Shown piece by piece: positions 1 through 10,361 of a stretch of 64,000 bases of DNA (position 1 is its first letter; each line of letters begins with the position of its first letter). Under the pieces are notes generated by a model, which was not told the DNA's origin, ran no database searches, and saw only the letters and a program-made list of their open reading frames with translations. The position numbers were made by a program, and so were the translations under genes. Location: contig JAQSXR010000001.1 in the NCBI GenBank assembly GCA_029256575.1, positions 59,567-123,566 on the forward strand, given 5' to 3'. This DNA is from Clostridiales bacterium (GTDB taxonomy: Bacteria; Bacillota; Clostridia; Lachnospirales; JAQSXR01).

Positions 1-97
1 TCAAGATATTGATTCTGACAATGCAGGGTTACCTTCTTGTCATTAAAATAATTATTATATAAAAGGGAAATAATAGATTTGAAAGGTAGGAATTTAA

Positions 98-2566
98 ATG
101 AATAAAGAAAGTATTAAAGTAAGTGGTATGACCTGTGCGGCTTGTGCCCAAAGAATTGAAAAGGTAGTTCGTAAATTAGACGGTGTTTCAAATGCATCGG
201 TTAATTTCGCAACAGAAAAACTATCTATAGAATATGATAACGAGAAAACACCAGCTACGAAGATAAAGGAAACAATCGAAAAAGCTGGATACGGAGTCAT
301 AGAAGAAGTTCAAAAGAATTCTATCACAATACCAATTGGAGGCATGACTTGTGCTGCTTGTGCTCAAAGAGTTGAAAAAGCAGTAGGTAAGATAGATGGG
401 GTAGCAAAAGTATCTGTAAATTTTGCTACCGAAAAAGCGACGGTTGAGTATGATATGCAAAAGACAAAGATATCTGGAATAAAGCGAGTAATAGAAAAAG
501 CGGGATATAAAGCGCTCAATATTGAGAAAAAAAATAATCTTGATGAAGATAAAATACGAAAAGAAAAAGAGATTCGTATACTTTGGAGAAAATTCTTTGT
601 ATCAGCATTGTTTGGAATTCCACTTCTATACTTAGCAATGGTACCAATGATTTGGTGGTTGCCATTCTCTGTACCAAGTTTTCTAGAACCGATGCAATAT
701 CCATTAACCTTTGCATTGGTGCAAATATGTTTAACGATTCCTGTTATTATTGCAGGTTATAAATTCTATACAGTTGGATTTAAAGCTCTTATACAACGGA
801 GCCCTAATATGGATTCTCTAATAGCAATTGGAACATCAGCAGCTATTATATATAGTATTTACTCAACTTATCAAATATCCATAGGTGATTTTGGCGCTGT
901 AGAAGGTTTGTACTTTGAAACAGCTGGCGTTATTATTACACTTATTCTTCTAGGAAAATCACTAGAAGCAGTATCGAAGGGTAAGACATCAGAAGCTATT
1001 AAGAAACTTATGGGATTAGCGCCTAAGACAGCAATTGTTATTCAAGATGGTAAAGAAATTGAGTTACCAATTGACGAAGTTGAAATAGGGGATGTAATTT
1101 TAGTTAAACCAGGTGAAAAAATTCCTGTAGATGGTGTAGTTATTGAAGGTCATACAGCAATTGATGAATCTATGCTAACAGGTGAAAGTATGCCAGTTGA
1201 CAAAAAATCAGGAGACAAGGTTTTTGCAGCTAGTATAAATAAAAACGGTATGATTCAATTTAAGGCAACAAAAGTAGGTGGAGACACTGCTCTCGCCCAA
1301 ATTATTAAATTAGTTGAAGATGCTCAAGGCTCAAAGGCACCAATTGCTCAAATGGCAGACATAGTATCGGGTTATTTTGTTCCTATCGTGTGTGTAATTG
1401 CATTAATTGCATCGCTAGCATGGCTTATTAGTGGAGAATCAGTTGTATTTTCTCTTACTATTTTCATATCAGTTTTAGTTATTGCATGCCCATGTGCATT
1501 AGGGCTCGCTACACCAACTGCGATTATGGTTGGTACTGGAAAAGGTGCAGAGTACGGTATATTAATTAAAGGTGGAGAAGCTCTAGAAAATACGTATAAG
1601 ATTAATACAATCGTTTTTGATAAAACTGGTACAATAACAGAAGGAAAGCCGGAAGTTACCGATATCATTACTTCTTCAGATATCACAAGAGAACGGTTGC
1701 TTCAAATAGCCGCCTCAGGTGAGAAAGGTTCCGAACATCCACTTGGAGAAGCGATTGTAAGAGGAGCCGAGAAAGAAAAGTTAGAGATATTAAAAGTAAG
1801 TAATTTTGAAGCGATACCAGGACACGGTATTGAAGTTGAAATTGACGGAATTAAAGCACTAATTGGAAATAGAAAATTAATGGATGAAAGACAAATATCT
1901 CTTGAAGATCTGATAAGTCAAGCGGACAAGCTTGCAGGAGAAGGTAAAACTCCGATGTATATTGCAATGAATAACAAAATTGCAGGTATCATTGCAGTAG
2001 CGGATGTTGTAAAGGAAAGTAGTGCAAATGCAATCAAGAAACTTCAGTCAATGGGCATTGAGGTTGCGATGATTACAGGGGATAACCGTAAAACTGCGGA
2101 AGCAATTGCTAAGCAAGTAGGAATTGATAGAGTCCTTGCAGAAGTGCTTCCACAAGATAAATCAAACGAAGTAAAGAAACTTCAAGCACAAGGTAAAAAA
2201 GTAGCAATGGTAGGAGATGGTATCAACGATGCACCTGCACTTGCTCAAGCTGATATTGGTATTGCAATTGGATCAGGAACTGATGTTGCTATGGAATCAG
2301 CAGATATCGTTCTTATGAGAAGTGACCTTATGGATGTTCCAACAGCAATTCATTTAAGTAAAAGCACAATTCGTAACATTAAGCAAAATTTATTTTGGGC
2401 ATTTGGGTATAATGTTGCGGGTATCCCTATTGCTGCAGGTCTTCTTCATATCTTTGGGGGCCCACTTTTAAACCCAATATTTGCAGCAGCAGCAATGTCA
2501 CTTAGCTCCGTATCTGTATTAACGAATGCATTGAGATTAAAAAGATTTAAACCGTATCAAAAATAA
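98..2566 (+). CDS. copA: Copper-translocating P1B-type ATPase with two N-terminal HMA domains
   Basis: Two GMTCAACAQR heavy-metal motifs, CPC motif (VIACPCALGLATP), DKTGTIT, GDGINDAPALAQAD. Confidence 0.96.
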   Translation: MNKESIKVSGMTCAACAQRIEKVVRKLDGVSNASVNFATEKLSIEYDNEKTPATKIKETIEKAGYGVIEEVQKNSITIPIGGMTCAACAQRVEKAVGKIDGVAKVSVNFATEKATVEYDMQKTKISGIKRVIEKAGYKALNIEKKNNLDEDKIRKEKEIRILWRKFFVSALFGIPLLYLAMVPMIWWLPFSVPSFLEPMQYPLTFALVQICLTIPVIIAGYKFYTVGFKALIQRSPNMDSLIAIGTSAAIIYSIYSTYQISIGDFGAVEGLYFETAGVIITLILLGKSLEAVSKGKTSEAIKKLMGLAPKTAIVIQDGKEIELPIDEVEIGDVILVKPGEKIPVDGVVIEGHTAIDESMLTGESMPVDKKSGDKVFAASINKNGMIQFKATKVGGDTALAQIIKLVEDAQGSKAPIAQMADIVSGYFVPIVCVIALIASLAWLISGESVVFSLTIFISVLVIACPCALGLATPTAIMVGTGKGAEYGILIKGGEALENTYKINTIVFDKTGTITEGKPEVTDIITSSDITRERLLQIAASGEKGSEHPLGEAIVRGAEKEKLEILKVSNFEAIPGHGIEVEIDGIKALIGNRKLMDERQISLEDLISQADKLAGEGKTPMYIAMNNKIAGIIAVADVVKESSANAIKKLQSMGIEVAMITGDNRKTAEAIAKQVGIDRVLAEVLPQDKSNEVKKLQAQGKKVAMVGDGINDAPALAQADIGIAIGSGTDVAMESADIVLMRSDLMDVPTAIHLSKSTIRNIKQNLFWAFGYNVAGIPIAAGLLHIFGGPLLNPIFAAAAMSLSSVSVLTNALRLKRFKPYQK

Positions 2567-2604
2567 AAATTAAAAATAAAAAATAAAAAGGATGGTATTT
2601 TCTT

Positions 2605-3279
2605 ATGAAAAAAAGATTTATAATTGTATTATTAACGCTCACTATGGTGTTTACATTAGCATCATGTAAAAAAACAGATGTTGTTGGTGAAACAGCGAAA
2701 ACATCATTTGACGAAATTCTTAAGGTTATTCCTAATAACGTAGTAGCTGATGATGCAAATGGAGGCTGGGCGCTTAACGCACCAGATGATAGTGCTAGAT
2801 TTATATGGAGTAAGGATTTCGCAACTAGTCCAGATTATGATGTAATGCTAGAATTTGATGCACAACCATTTATCGATGCTGGATTAGATGCAGACAAGTT
2901 ACCAGAGGGCATGCTAGTTGGAGATAAGATAATAGTTGGTTCAGATCTTGGAGATGATAGTATAACTTATGAGAAAGAAGCGACTCCAATTGAATCATTT
3001 AAAAAGATAGTTGGTTTAAAACGTGATTTAATTAGTTATCATGCATCACTTGATCATTATGGTATAATGGTTTCTGAAGGTAATATGTTTGAATGGGCTA
3101 AGGATATGAAGAAGAATGATAAGGACATAGTATTTGTTCTAAATCCACAAGTATTTATTGATGCAGGAGTTGACCCAGCAAAAGTTGAAGGATGGGTTTT
3201 CGCAAAAGTTGAGACTATGGATATGAATGGTAAAAAAGTAGAAGTAGATAAATTATTAAAACCATTTGACTTAAATTAA
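2605..3279 (+). CDS. Putative lipoprotein of unknown function with an internal repeat
   Basis: Signal peptide with lipobox-like LASC (MKKRFIIVLLTLTMVFTLASCKK); repeated FIDAGxDxxK segments. Confidence 0.75.
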   Translation: MKKRFIIVLLTLTMVFTLASCKKTDVVGETAKTSFDEILKVIPNNVVADDANGGWALNAPDDSARFIWSKDFATSPDYDVMLEFDAQPFIDAGLDADKLPEGMLVGDKIIVGSDLGDDSITYEKEATPIESFKKIVGLKRDLISYHASLDHYGIMVSEGNMFEWAKDMKKNDKDIVFVLNPQVFIDAGVDPAKVEGWVFAKVETMDMNGKKVEVDKLLKPFDLN

Positions 3280-3291
3280 TATGATTTATAA

Positions 3292-3315
3292 CCCCTTGGA
3301 AATATTTTCAAGGGG
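3292..3315. terminator. Stem-loop after the lipoprotein gene
   Basis: CCCCTTGGAAATATTTTCAAGGGG palindrome; only a weak T-tract follows. Confidence 0.5.
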
Positions 3316-3344
3316 ATTTACTACATAGATAGGAGTTGTATACT

Positions 3345-4736
3345 ATGATGCGGAGCTTAAGAACAAAATTATCGTCCACGATTGCTTTGGTTGTTATTAT
3401 TACGATTGCATTAACTAGTTTTCTAGCAAACTATTTTATTAATGAAAAATTCAATGATTATGTCACTAGAAAACAAGAACAAAGGGCAAAAGAAATAGTA
3501 TCAATGTTAAGTACGCAACATATTAAATCAACTAACACTTGGAATATGGATTATATCTATTCGATTGGTATGTATTCACTATATGACGGCTATATTATTA
3601 AAGTATATGATGAGAAAAATAGAATAATTTGGGATGCACAGGCTCATGATATGACTTTATGTGCACAGATTATGGACGATATATCAGATAGAATGGAAGC
3701 GAGATATCCACAAATAAAAGGTGAATTCAAGTCTGACACCTATCACATAACGATAAATCATGAAATATATGGGGCAGTAAGTATTAGCTACTTTGGTCCG
3801 TTTTTTTTAAGCGAAAATGATTTTCTCTTTTTAGGAACATTAAATACAATTTTTATTGGAATAGGGATTTTTTCACTCGTATTTTCCGTAATCGTTGGTA
3901 TTATGTTAGCAAAGCGACTTAGCAATCCAATACTGAAAACGGTGAATGCGACAAAGCAAATTTCTGAAGGAAATTATAACGTTAGAATTGAAGAAAAGAC
4001 AACTACGGAAGAAGTAGATATGCTAATTGTTTCAATAAATCATTTAGCAAGCTCTTTGGAAAATCAAGAAAATCTTAGAAAGCAACTTACAGAAGATGTA
4101 GCTCATGAACTACGTACACCGATTGCCGTTTTACAAGCTCATTTGGAGGCTTTGGTTGATGGCGTTTGGAAACCATCGACTAGTCGCTTGCAAAGTTGTT
4201 ATGATGAAGTCACCCGAATTGGTAAATTAGTGAGTGATCTTGAGAATCTAGCCCGAGTGGATCGAGATAATTTAACGCTTAATAGGACGAAGATTAATCT
4301 TATGGATGTCATAAAAATGGCTATCAACACATTTGAAACTGAGATAAGAAATAAGAGCCTGAACGTTAGATTAAGTGGTCAGTGTGGTGATATTCTGGTT
4401 GATCAAGACCGAATCAGCCAAGTAGTCATGAATTTATTATCGAATGCCATAAAATATACGTTAGATGATACGAATATAGATATAATACTCACAGAATCAA
4501 AGAATGCAGTAAAATTTAGCATAAAAGATTACGGAGTTGGTATACCAGAAAATGAGCTGCCATTTATTTTTGAAAGATTTTATCGAGCTGATAAATCTCG
4601 AAATTCTATGACTGGTGGATCTGGGATAGGACTTGCAATTGTAAAATCTATTGTAGAAGCCCATGGTGGGAATGTAAAAGTCGAGAGCCAAGTTGATATT
4701 GGAAGTCGCTTTGAGGTTACTTTACCGAAAAAATGA
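3345..4736 (+). CDS. Two-component sensor histidine kinase (HAMP, HisKA, HATPase_c)
   Basis: H-box DVAHELRTPIAVLQAH, N-box, G-boxes (GVGIPENELPFIFERFYRADKS, GGSGIGLAIVKSIVEAHGG); ATG at 3345 with upstream AGGAG preferred over the ORF-track start 3336. Confidence 0.93.
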   Translation: MMRSLRTKLSSTIALVVIITIALTSFLANYFINEKFNDYVTRKQEQRAKEIVSMLSTQHIKSTNTWNMDYIYSIGMYSLYDGYIIKVYDEKNRIIWDAQAHDMTLCAQIMDDISDRMEARYPQIKGEFKSDTYHITINHEIYGAVSISYFGPFFLSENDFLFLGTLNTIFIGIGIFSLVFSVIVGIMLAKRLSNPILKTVNATKQISEGNYNVRIEEKTTTEEVDMLIVSINHLASSLENQENLRKQLTEDVAHELRTPIAVLQAHLEALVDGVWKPSTSRLQSCYDEVTRIGKLVSDLENLARVDRDNLTLNRTKINLMDVIKMAINTFETEIRNKSLNVRLSGQCGDILVDQDRISQVVMNLLSNAIKYTLDDTNIDIILTESKNAVKFSIKDYGVGIPENELPFIFERFYRADKSRNSMTGGSGIGLAIVKSIVEAHGGNVKVESQVDIGSRFEVTLPKK

Positions 4737-4755
4737 TTCAAGAGTAAGAAACTAT

Positions 4756-4800
4756 TGCTAATGCTATGATAATAAATTATCATGGTATTAGCATTTTTTT
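4756..4800 (+). terminator. Intrinsic terminator after the histidine kinase
   Basis: TGCTAAT-GCTATGATAA-TAAA-TTATCATGG-TATTAGCA followed by TTTTTTT. Confidence 0.8.
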
Positions 4801-4859
4801 AGTTATTTAGTACCAAATATGAATATAATGAGTATAGAGTGATTAGGGGGTAGTAACGA

Positions 4860-5651
4860 ATGATGGTAAGAACATATGGTGTTAAGCCTTATAAAGTAGT
4901 CGTTGTGCATGGTGGTCCTGGCGGGTTAGGTTCTGCTGCAGGTCTTGCAAGAGGATTATCTGCGAGTATTGGAGTTATAGAACCAATACAATCAAAATAT
5001 ACGATAGATGAACTAATAGAGGAGTTAAATGAACAGATTAATCAGTATTGTATGGAACAAGTAATTCTTGTTGGACATTCATGGGGGGCGTGGTTAGTCG
5101 CTATGTACACTGCGAAATATCCTCAATTAGTAAAAAAAATGATTCTAATAAGTAGTGGACCACTCGACTCAAATTATGTAAAAGATATTAGTAGAAGGAG
5201 AAAAGAACATTTTAGTAAAGATGAAGCCAAACTATTTGATGATATATTAATTAAATTAAAAGAAACAAGCACCGCCAATGAGAAAGATAGTTTTATCTAT
5301 ATACTCGGAGCACTTTGTCAAAAGTCTGATAACTATAAGCTGACTACTCTTGATATTGATAAAGAGGACGATATCCCTTCAGACGGTGAAATGTACAGTA
5401 AGATTTTCTCGGAAGTTTCGGGAATGCGGCAAAGAGGTGAATTGCTAGATATATTTAACAATATAACTTGCCCAATAAGTATTATTCATGGAGATTATGA
5501 TCCTCATCCGATTGAAGGACTTACAGAACCGCTTTCCAGAACAAATATAAAGTATAAAGCATATCTATTAGAAAAATGTGGACACACACCATGGAAAGAA
5601 GAATTTGCTTATCATCAATTTTATGAAATTATGAAAGATGAACTAAAATAA
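4860..5651 (+). CDS. Alpha/beta hydrolase (proline iminopeptidase-like)
   Basis: HGGPGG oxyanion motif, nucleophile elbow GHSWG, catalytic GDYDPH and CGHTPW. Confidence 0.85.
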   Translation: MMVRTYGVKPYKVVVVHGGPGGLGSAAGLARGLSASIGVIEPIQSKYTIDELIEELNEQINQYCMEQVILVGHSWGAWLVAMYTAKYPQLVKKMILISSGPLDSNYVKDISRRRKEHFSKDEAKLFDDILIKLKETSTANEKDSFIYILGALCQKSDNYKLTTLDIDKEDDIPSDGEMYSKIFSEVSGMRQRGELLDIFNNITCPISIIHGDYDPHPIEGLTEPLSRTNIKYKAYLLEKCGHTPWKEEFAYHQFYEIMKDELK

Positions 5652-5867
5652 GTAAATACATATTCGTCCTAAGATTGAAAAAACGGCTATATTAGTGAAA
5701 AAATAGTCTAATTAAATAAAAAAATATACTTAAAATATTTTTATTATTCAGCACTTTAGTACTTTAAAAAGGCCATTTCTGTTATAATCTATATATAGAA
5801 TAATGGTTAAATAATAAAATGATTTAGGATATTTTGATAACCATATTATAATATTAGGGGGTTAATA

Positions 5868-6530
5868 ATGCGAATAGTATTTTGCGATATTGCATGGATG
5901 AAATATTATAAAGGGAAATCTGAAAATGATATGCCAGTCAGTGACGAAGCATTTCAAGAAGATGATGAACATGCTTTAGATAGTAATTTGTTTAAAGTAA
6001 TACATACTATTTCTTCTGAGTCATTAGAGGAAGGCACATACTGTTTTGGGGCAATCGAAAAAAGATATAATACAAATGAAAATAATGAAAAATTCAGACA
6101 TCAACTACATATTGAGAATATTTATGGAAGTCAAGCACTAGTAGAAAATGATAGTGTGGAAGATGTACTAGTTATATGGTGTGCAAAAGAAGAACATGGA
6201 ACAACAACGGTCGTTGGCTGGTATAAGCAAGCAACATTGTTTCGGGATTTTCAAACCTTTGAATATGTAAATGATAATGGAATCAAAGAAAAAAGATATT
6301 ATAATGTATTTGGAAAATCAGAAAATTGTGTACTAATGCCAACAGGACCAAGACATAGGCAAATTTGGAATGTTCCAAGATCAAAGAAACAAGGTAGAAC
6401 CTTTGGATTTGGGCAATCGCAGATATGGTATGCGAATGAGGAATCTTCAGATGAGTATGAAAGAGATTATGTGAAAAGAATTATTATGCAAATTGAAGAA
6501 TACGATGGGGAAAATTGGACTGATAAGTGA
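5868..6530 (+). CDS. Conserved-type hypothetical protein (FCxIAWMKYYKG / VVGWYKQA motifs)
   Basis: 220 aa ORF with GGGGG RBS; no enzyme motif recognised. Confidence 0.7.
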   Translation: MRIVFCDIAWMKYYKGKSENDMPVSDEAFQEDDEHALDSNLFKVIHTISSESLEEGTYCFGAIEKRYNTNENNEKFRHQLHIENIYGSQALVENDSVEDVLVIWCAKEEHGTTTVVGWYKQATLFRDFQTFEYVNDNGIKEKRYYNVFGKSENCVLMPTGPRHRQIWNVPRSKKQGRTFGFGQSQIWYANEESSDEYERDYVKRIIMQIEEYDGENWTDK

Positions 6531-6619
6531 TTTCAATGCAAACAATATAAAACTATTGATAGCAAGATGGATGAGCTTTTGTCATAGAATTATATAAACC
6601 CTTATCAGGAGTTATAGAT

Positions 6620-7303
6620 GTGATAGAATTCATTTTAACAATTATTTCAACAATTTTCCCTAATTTCTATCTATCAGGAAGCCCAACCTTCCAAAAACCG
6701 CTTACTCCGGGGGAAGAAGAGTACTGGTTAAAGCGACATTTAGAAGGCGACAAAGAGGCTAAAGATGTGTTAATTGAAAGGAACCTTAGACTTGTAGCGC
6801 ATATTGTTAAGAAATACAATGCAAAAGAGCAAGATATTGATGACCTAATATCGATAGGAACAATAGGCCTCATTAAGGCTATTAGCAGTTTCAATAAAGA
6901 AAAGTCAATTAGGTTAGCAACGTATGCTTCAAAGTGTATTGAAAATGAAATCTTAATGTACATGCGAAGTGAGAAAAAGAAATCAAGAGAAGTTTCATTA
7001 AATGACCCTATCGGTTTTGACAAAGATGGGAATGAAATAAGTTTAATTGACGTTTTAGAAAATGATGAAGTTAGTATAGTTGATGCGGTAGCTACAAAGA
7101 TACAGATTGTTAAGCTATACGGAAAAATGAAGGATACGCTAACAAATAGAGAACGAGAGATAATAGAGTTAAGATATGGGATTTATAGTGGGAAAGAAGT
7201 TACACAACGAGAAATAGCAAAAATGTATAAAATATCACGTTCTTATGTATCAAGAATTGAAAAGAAAGCCTTGGATAAATTATTTAATGCAATGAATGGG
7301 TAA
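6620..7303 (+). CDS. sigK: Sporulation sigma factor SigK, uninterrupted
   Basis: Sigma-70 region 2 (ERNLRLVAHIVKKYNAKEQDIDDLISIGTIGLIKAI) and region 4 (REREIIELRYGI...VTQREIAKMYKISRSYVSRIEKKAL); short N-terminal pro-like segment; GTG start. Confidence 0.9.
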   Translation: MIEFILTIISTIFPNFYLSGSPTFQKPLTPGEEEYWLKRHLEGDKEAKDVLIERNLRLVAHIVKKYNAKEQDIDDLISIGTIGLIKAISSFNKEKSIRLATYASKCIENEILMYMRSEKKKSREVSLNDPIGFDKDGNEISLIDVLENDEVSIVDAVATKIQIVKLYGKMKDTLTNREREIIELRYGIYSGKEVTQREIAKMYKISRSYVSRIEKKALDKLFNAMNG

Positions 7304-7341
7304 TTCAAATTGGCTAAGAGAGAAACTCTTGGCCATTTGAA
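7304..7341. terminator. Stem-loop downstream of sigK
   Basis: TTCAAATTGGCTAAGAG-agaaa-CTCTTGGCCATTTGAA. Confidence 0.65.
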
Positions 7342-7497
7342 CTTTCTAGATTTATCGTAAGCAATATGTAATAAAACTAATATACATCGTATAGCGGATT
7401 ATGATATAATATTGAATATTAGTAAAGCTTTTACGAATTAATAATTTTTTATAGTAAACAACTGACAATGAATAAAGTAAAGTTAAGGAGAATGTTG

Positions 7498-9201
7498 ATG
7501 GGGCAGCAGTTTAAAAAGAAACTTAGGCTAGGAGATTTACTCCTAGAGTATGATTTAATTACACAACAACAACTCGAAGACGCATTAAAGATACAAAAAA
7601 GCACAGGGGTAAAGCTTGGAGAAGCACTAATCAATGCAGGGTATGTAACGAGACAAAATATAAACGAGATATTAGAATTTCAATTAGGAATTCCTTACGT
7701 TAATTTAAAGGAATATAAAATAGATCAAGAAGCAATAAAATTAGTAAATGAAACTCTAGTTCGAAGACATAGGCTATTACCCATAAATCTTAGGGAAAAT
7801 GAAATATATATTGCTATGGAAGACCCTTTAGACATCTATGCCATTGATGACATTTCATTGATGACGGGCATGCAAGTAATACCAATGTTAGCGTCAGAAG
7901 ATATGATAAACACTGCTATAGAAATGTACTATGGGAAACAGCAAGCAATGGCAGCTGCTGAACAGTTTAAGCAAGATCAACAAGCACAGCAGCAACAAGA
8001 GAATGAAACTATTTTACTCGAAAATGAGGATGATGTTAAAAATGCTCCAATCGTAAAACTAGTGAATTCGATTTTAGAACAAGCAGTTAGATTTAGAGCT
8101 TCAGACATACATATAGAACCGTTTGAAAAACATGTACGAGTACGATTTCGAATCGATGGTAAATTAAAAGAAATCATGAAGTATGACGTAACTGTTTCAT
8201 CTGCAGTAATCGCAAGGATTAAGATTACAGGTGGAATGGACATATCAGAAAAGAGAAAACCTCAAGATGGTAGAATCACTATCTCAGTAGATAAACAAGA
8301 ATACGATATTCGTGTATCTATGTTACCTACAGTATATGGTGAGAAAATCGTTATGCGTATTGCATCAAAAGAAGGACTAACAAAAGACAAACAACATCTT
8401 GGATTTTTTGATGATGATATGAAACGTTTTGATAAGATATTAACTAACCCACATGGTATCATACTCGTAACAGGGCCGACAGGAAGTGGTAAATCCACTA
8501 CGCTATATACAGCACTGAGTGAATTGAATCAAGAAGACATCAATATTATCACGGTAGAAGATCCAGTTGAAGCCAATATTAATGGAATCAATCAAGTACA
8601 AGTAAACCAAAAGGCAGGACTTACTTTTGCAGCAGCACTTCGCTCCATACTAAGACAAGACCCTGACATTATTATGATTGGTGAGATTCGTGACCAAGAA
8701 ACTGCAGAAATTGCAGTAAAAGCGTCTATTACAGGACATTTGGTTGTAAGTACACTTCATACTAACAGCGCATCGAGTTCCATAACTCGTCTAATCGATA
8801 TGGGAATTGAACCTTTTATGATTGGAGCATCCATCGTAGGAGTAATTGCACAAAGACTAGTTCGTAAATTGTGCCCGAAATGTAAGGAAGCACATAGTGT
8901 AGGAGAATTAGACCGACATATATTAGGGTTATCATCAGAGGAAAATGCCACCATTTATAAGCCTGTTGGTTGTCATTTATGTAACAATACTGGTTACAAA
9001 GGACGCATAGGGGTATATGAAATCATTGTGATTACCCAAGGAATGAGATTGTTAATAAATAAAGGCGCATCAGCTGATGAAATAAAAGAGCAGGCGATCA
9101 AAGATGGAATGTTCACGCTTAAGAGTAATGCAGCAAGACTAGTGCTAAAAGGAACAACTAGTATTGATGAAATGATAAGAATAGCATATGAAGCGGAATA
9201 G
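7498..9201 (+). CDS. pilB: Type IV pilus assembly ATPase PilB (GspE family)
   Basis: Walker A GPTGSGKSTTLYT, Walker B region, zinc-binding CPKCKEAH...CHLCNNTG; ATG at 7498 has AAGGAG 8 nt upstream (ORF track starts 7468). Confidence 0.95.
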   Translation: MGQQFKKKLRLGDLLLEYDLITQQQLEDALKIQKSTGVKLGEALINAGYVTRQNINEILEFQLGIPYVNLKEYKIDQEAIKLVNETLVRRHRLLPINLRENEIYIAMEDPLDIYAIDDISLMTGMQVIPMLASEDMINTAIEMYYGKQQAMAAAEQFKQDQQAQQQQENETILLENEDDVKNAPIVKLVNSILEQAVRFRASDIHIEPFEKHVRVRFRIDGKLKEIMKYDVTVSSAVIARIKITGGMDISEKRKPQDGRITISVDKQEYDIRVSMLPTVYGEKIVMRIASKEGLTKDKQHLGFFDDDMKRFDKILTNPHGIILVTGPTGSGKSTTLYTALSELNQEDINIITVEDPVEANINGINQVQVNQKAGLTFAAALRSILRQDPDIIMIGEIRDQETAEIAVKASITGHLVVSTLHTNSASSSITRLIDMGIEPFMIGASIVGVIAQRLVRKLCPKCKEAHSVGELDRHILGLSSEENATIYKPVGCHLCNNTGYKGRIGVYEIIVITQGMRLLINKGASADEIKEQAIKDGMFTLKSNAARLVLKGTTSIDEMIRIAYEAE

Positions 9202-9218
9202 TTGGGGGTAACGGTGAA

Positions 9219-10280
9219 ATGGTTTTAATGGAAGAATTAATGATATTAGCAAAGGATAATAAAGCATCTGATGTTCATATAACGGTTGGGGTACCACCAA
9301 TACTAAGAATTAATGGGGTACTAGGATATACTGAGTTTGAAAAATTAATGCCAAATGATACAGAACAACTAATTAGACCAATTATGAATGAACATAGCCT
9401 ACAACAATATATGGAACATGGTGAGGCGGACTTTTCATTTTCTTATCCGCAAATTGGGCGTTTCCGTGTAAATGTATTTAAACAAAGAGGATCTATGGCA
9501 GCGGCGATTCGTTTGGTAAATTCAGTGATCCCAAGTCCACAACAATTAGGTGTACCAGAGTCCGTACTCAATTTATTTAATAAGAAAAGAGGCTTAGTCC
9601 TAGTTACTGGACCAACAGGAAGTGGAAAATCAACTACTTTAGCATCTTTGATTGACCAAATCAATCAAAATAGAAAATGTCATGTAGTAACCTTAGAAGA
9701 CCCAATCGAGTATTTACATTCCCATAATCAGAGTATAGTAAATCAAAGAGAAATAGGTCTCGATTCAAGAAGTTATGCAGACGCATTACGAGCTTCTCTT
9801 AGAGAAGATCCAGATGTAATCCTGGTAGGGGAAATGAGAGACTTAGAAACTATTTCGATTGCAATAACTGCAGCAGAAACTGGACATTTGGTTTTTTCCA
9901 CGTTGCATACAATAGGGGCTACGAATACAATTGACCGAATTGTGGATGTTTTTCCACCGCATCAACAACAACAAATTCGAATTCAATTATCTGCAGTTTT
10001 ACAATCTGTAATATCTCAGCAGTTAATCCCAATGTCGAATAATCGTGGACGTGTAGCTGCTTTTGAAGTAATGCATGCAAACCAAGCGATACGTAACCTC
10101 ATTCGAGAGGGGAAAACGCATCAGATTCAATCTACGATGCAAACTAGCAAACGCTTAGGAATGCAAACGATGGATGATGCAATATTAGACTTAGTTATCT
10201 CTGGACATATAGAACAAGAAAAAGCAATTCAGTTTGCACAAGATCCTCTTTTATTGGAAAAGAGGCTGAACAATTTTTAG
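9219..10280 (+). CDS. pilT: Twitching motility ATPase PilT
   Basis: GPTGSGKSTTLASLIDQIN, EDPIEYLHSHNQSIVNQREIG, DPDVILVGEMRDLETI. Confidence 0.95.
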   Translation: MVLMEELMILAKDNKASDVHITVGVPPILRINGVLGYTEFEKLMPNDTEQLIRPIMNEHSLQQYMEHGEADFSFSYPQIGRFRVNVFKQRGSMAAAIRLVNSVIPSPQQLGVPESVLNLFNKKRGLVLVTGPTGSGKSTTLASLIDQINQNRKCHVVTLEDPIEYLHSHNQSIVNQREIGLDSRSYADALRASLREDPDVILVGEMRDLETISIAITAAETGHLVFSTLHTIGATNTIDRIVDVFPPHQQQQIRIQLSAVLQSVISQQLIPMSNNRGRVAAFEVMHANQAIRNLIREGKTHQIQSTMQTSKRLGMQTMDDAILDLVISGHIEQEKAIQFAQDPLLLEKRLNNF

Positions 10281-10304
10281 TAATGGCTGCATATTATAAG
10301 AAAA

Positions 10305-10361
10305 ACGGTTAACTTATAGATAGAAATACGGTTAACTTTTATATGTAAAGTTGGTTAACTA
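10305..10361. promoter_or_regulatory. Three GGTTAACT motifs spaced exactly 23 bp
   Basis: GGTTAACT starts at 10307, 10330 and 10353 in the pilT-pilC intergenic region. Confidence 0.6.

Noticed and set aside
1372-1686. Minus-strand ORFs opposite copA and other CDSs
   Set aside because: Antisense to strongly supported genes, without RBS or recognisable domains.
7342-7467. c-di-GMP riboswitch upstream of pilB
   Set aside because: Looked for because clostridial pilus operons can carry one; the AT-rich leader shows no conserved c-di-GMP-I or -II core.
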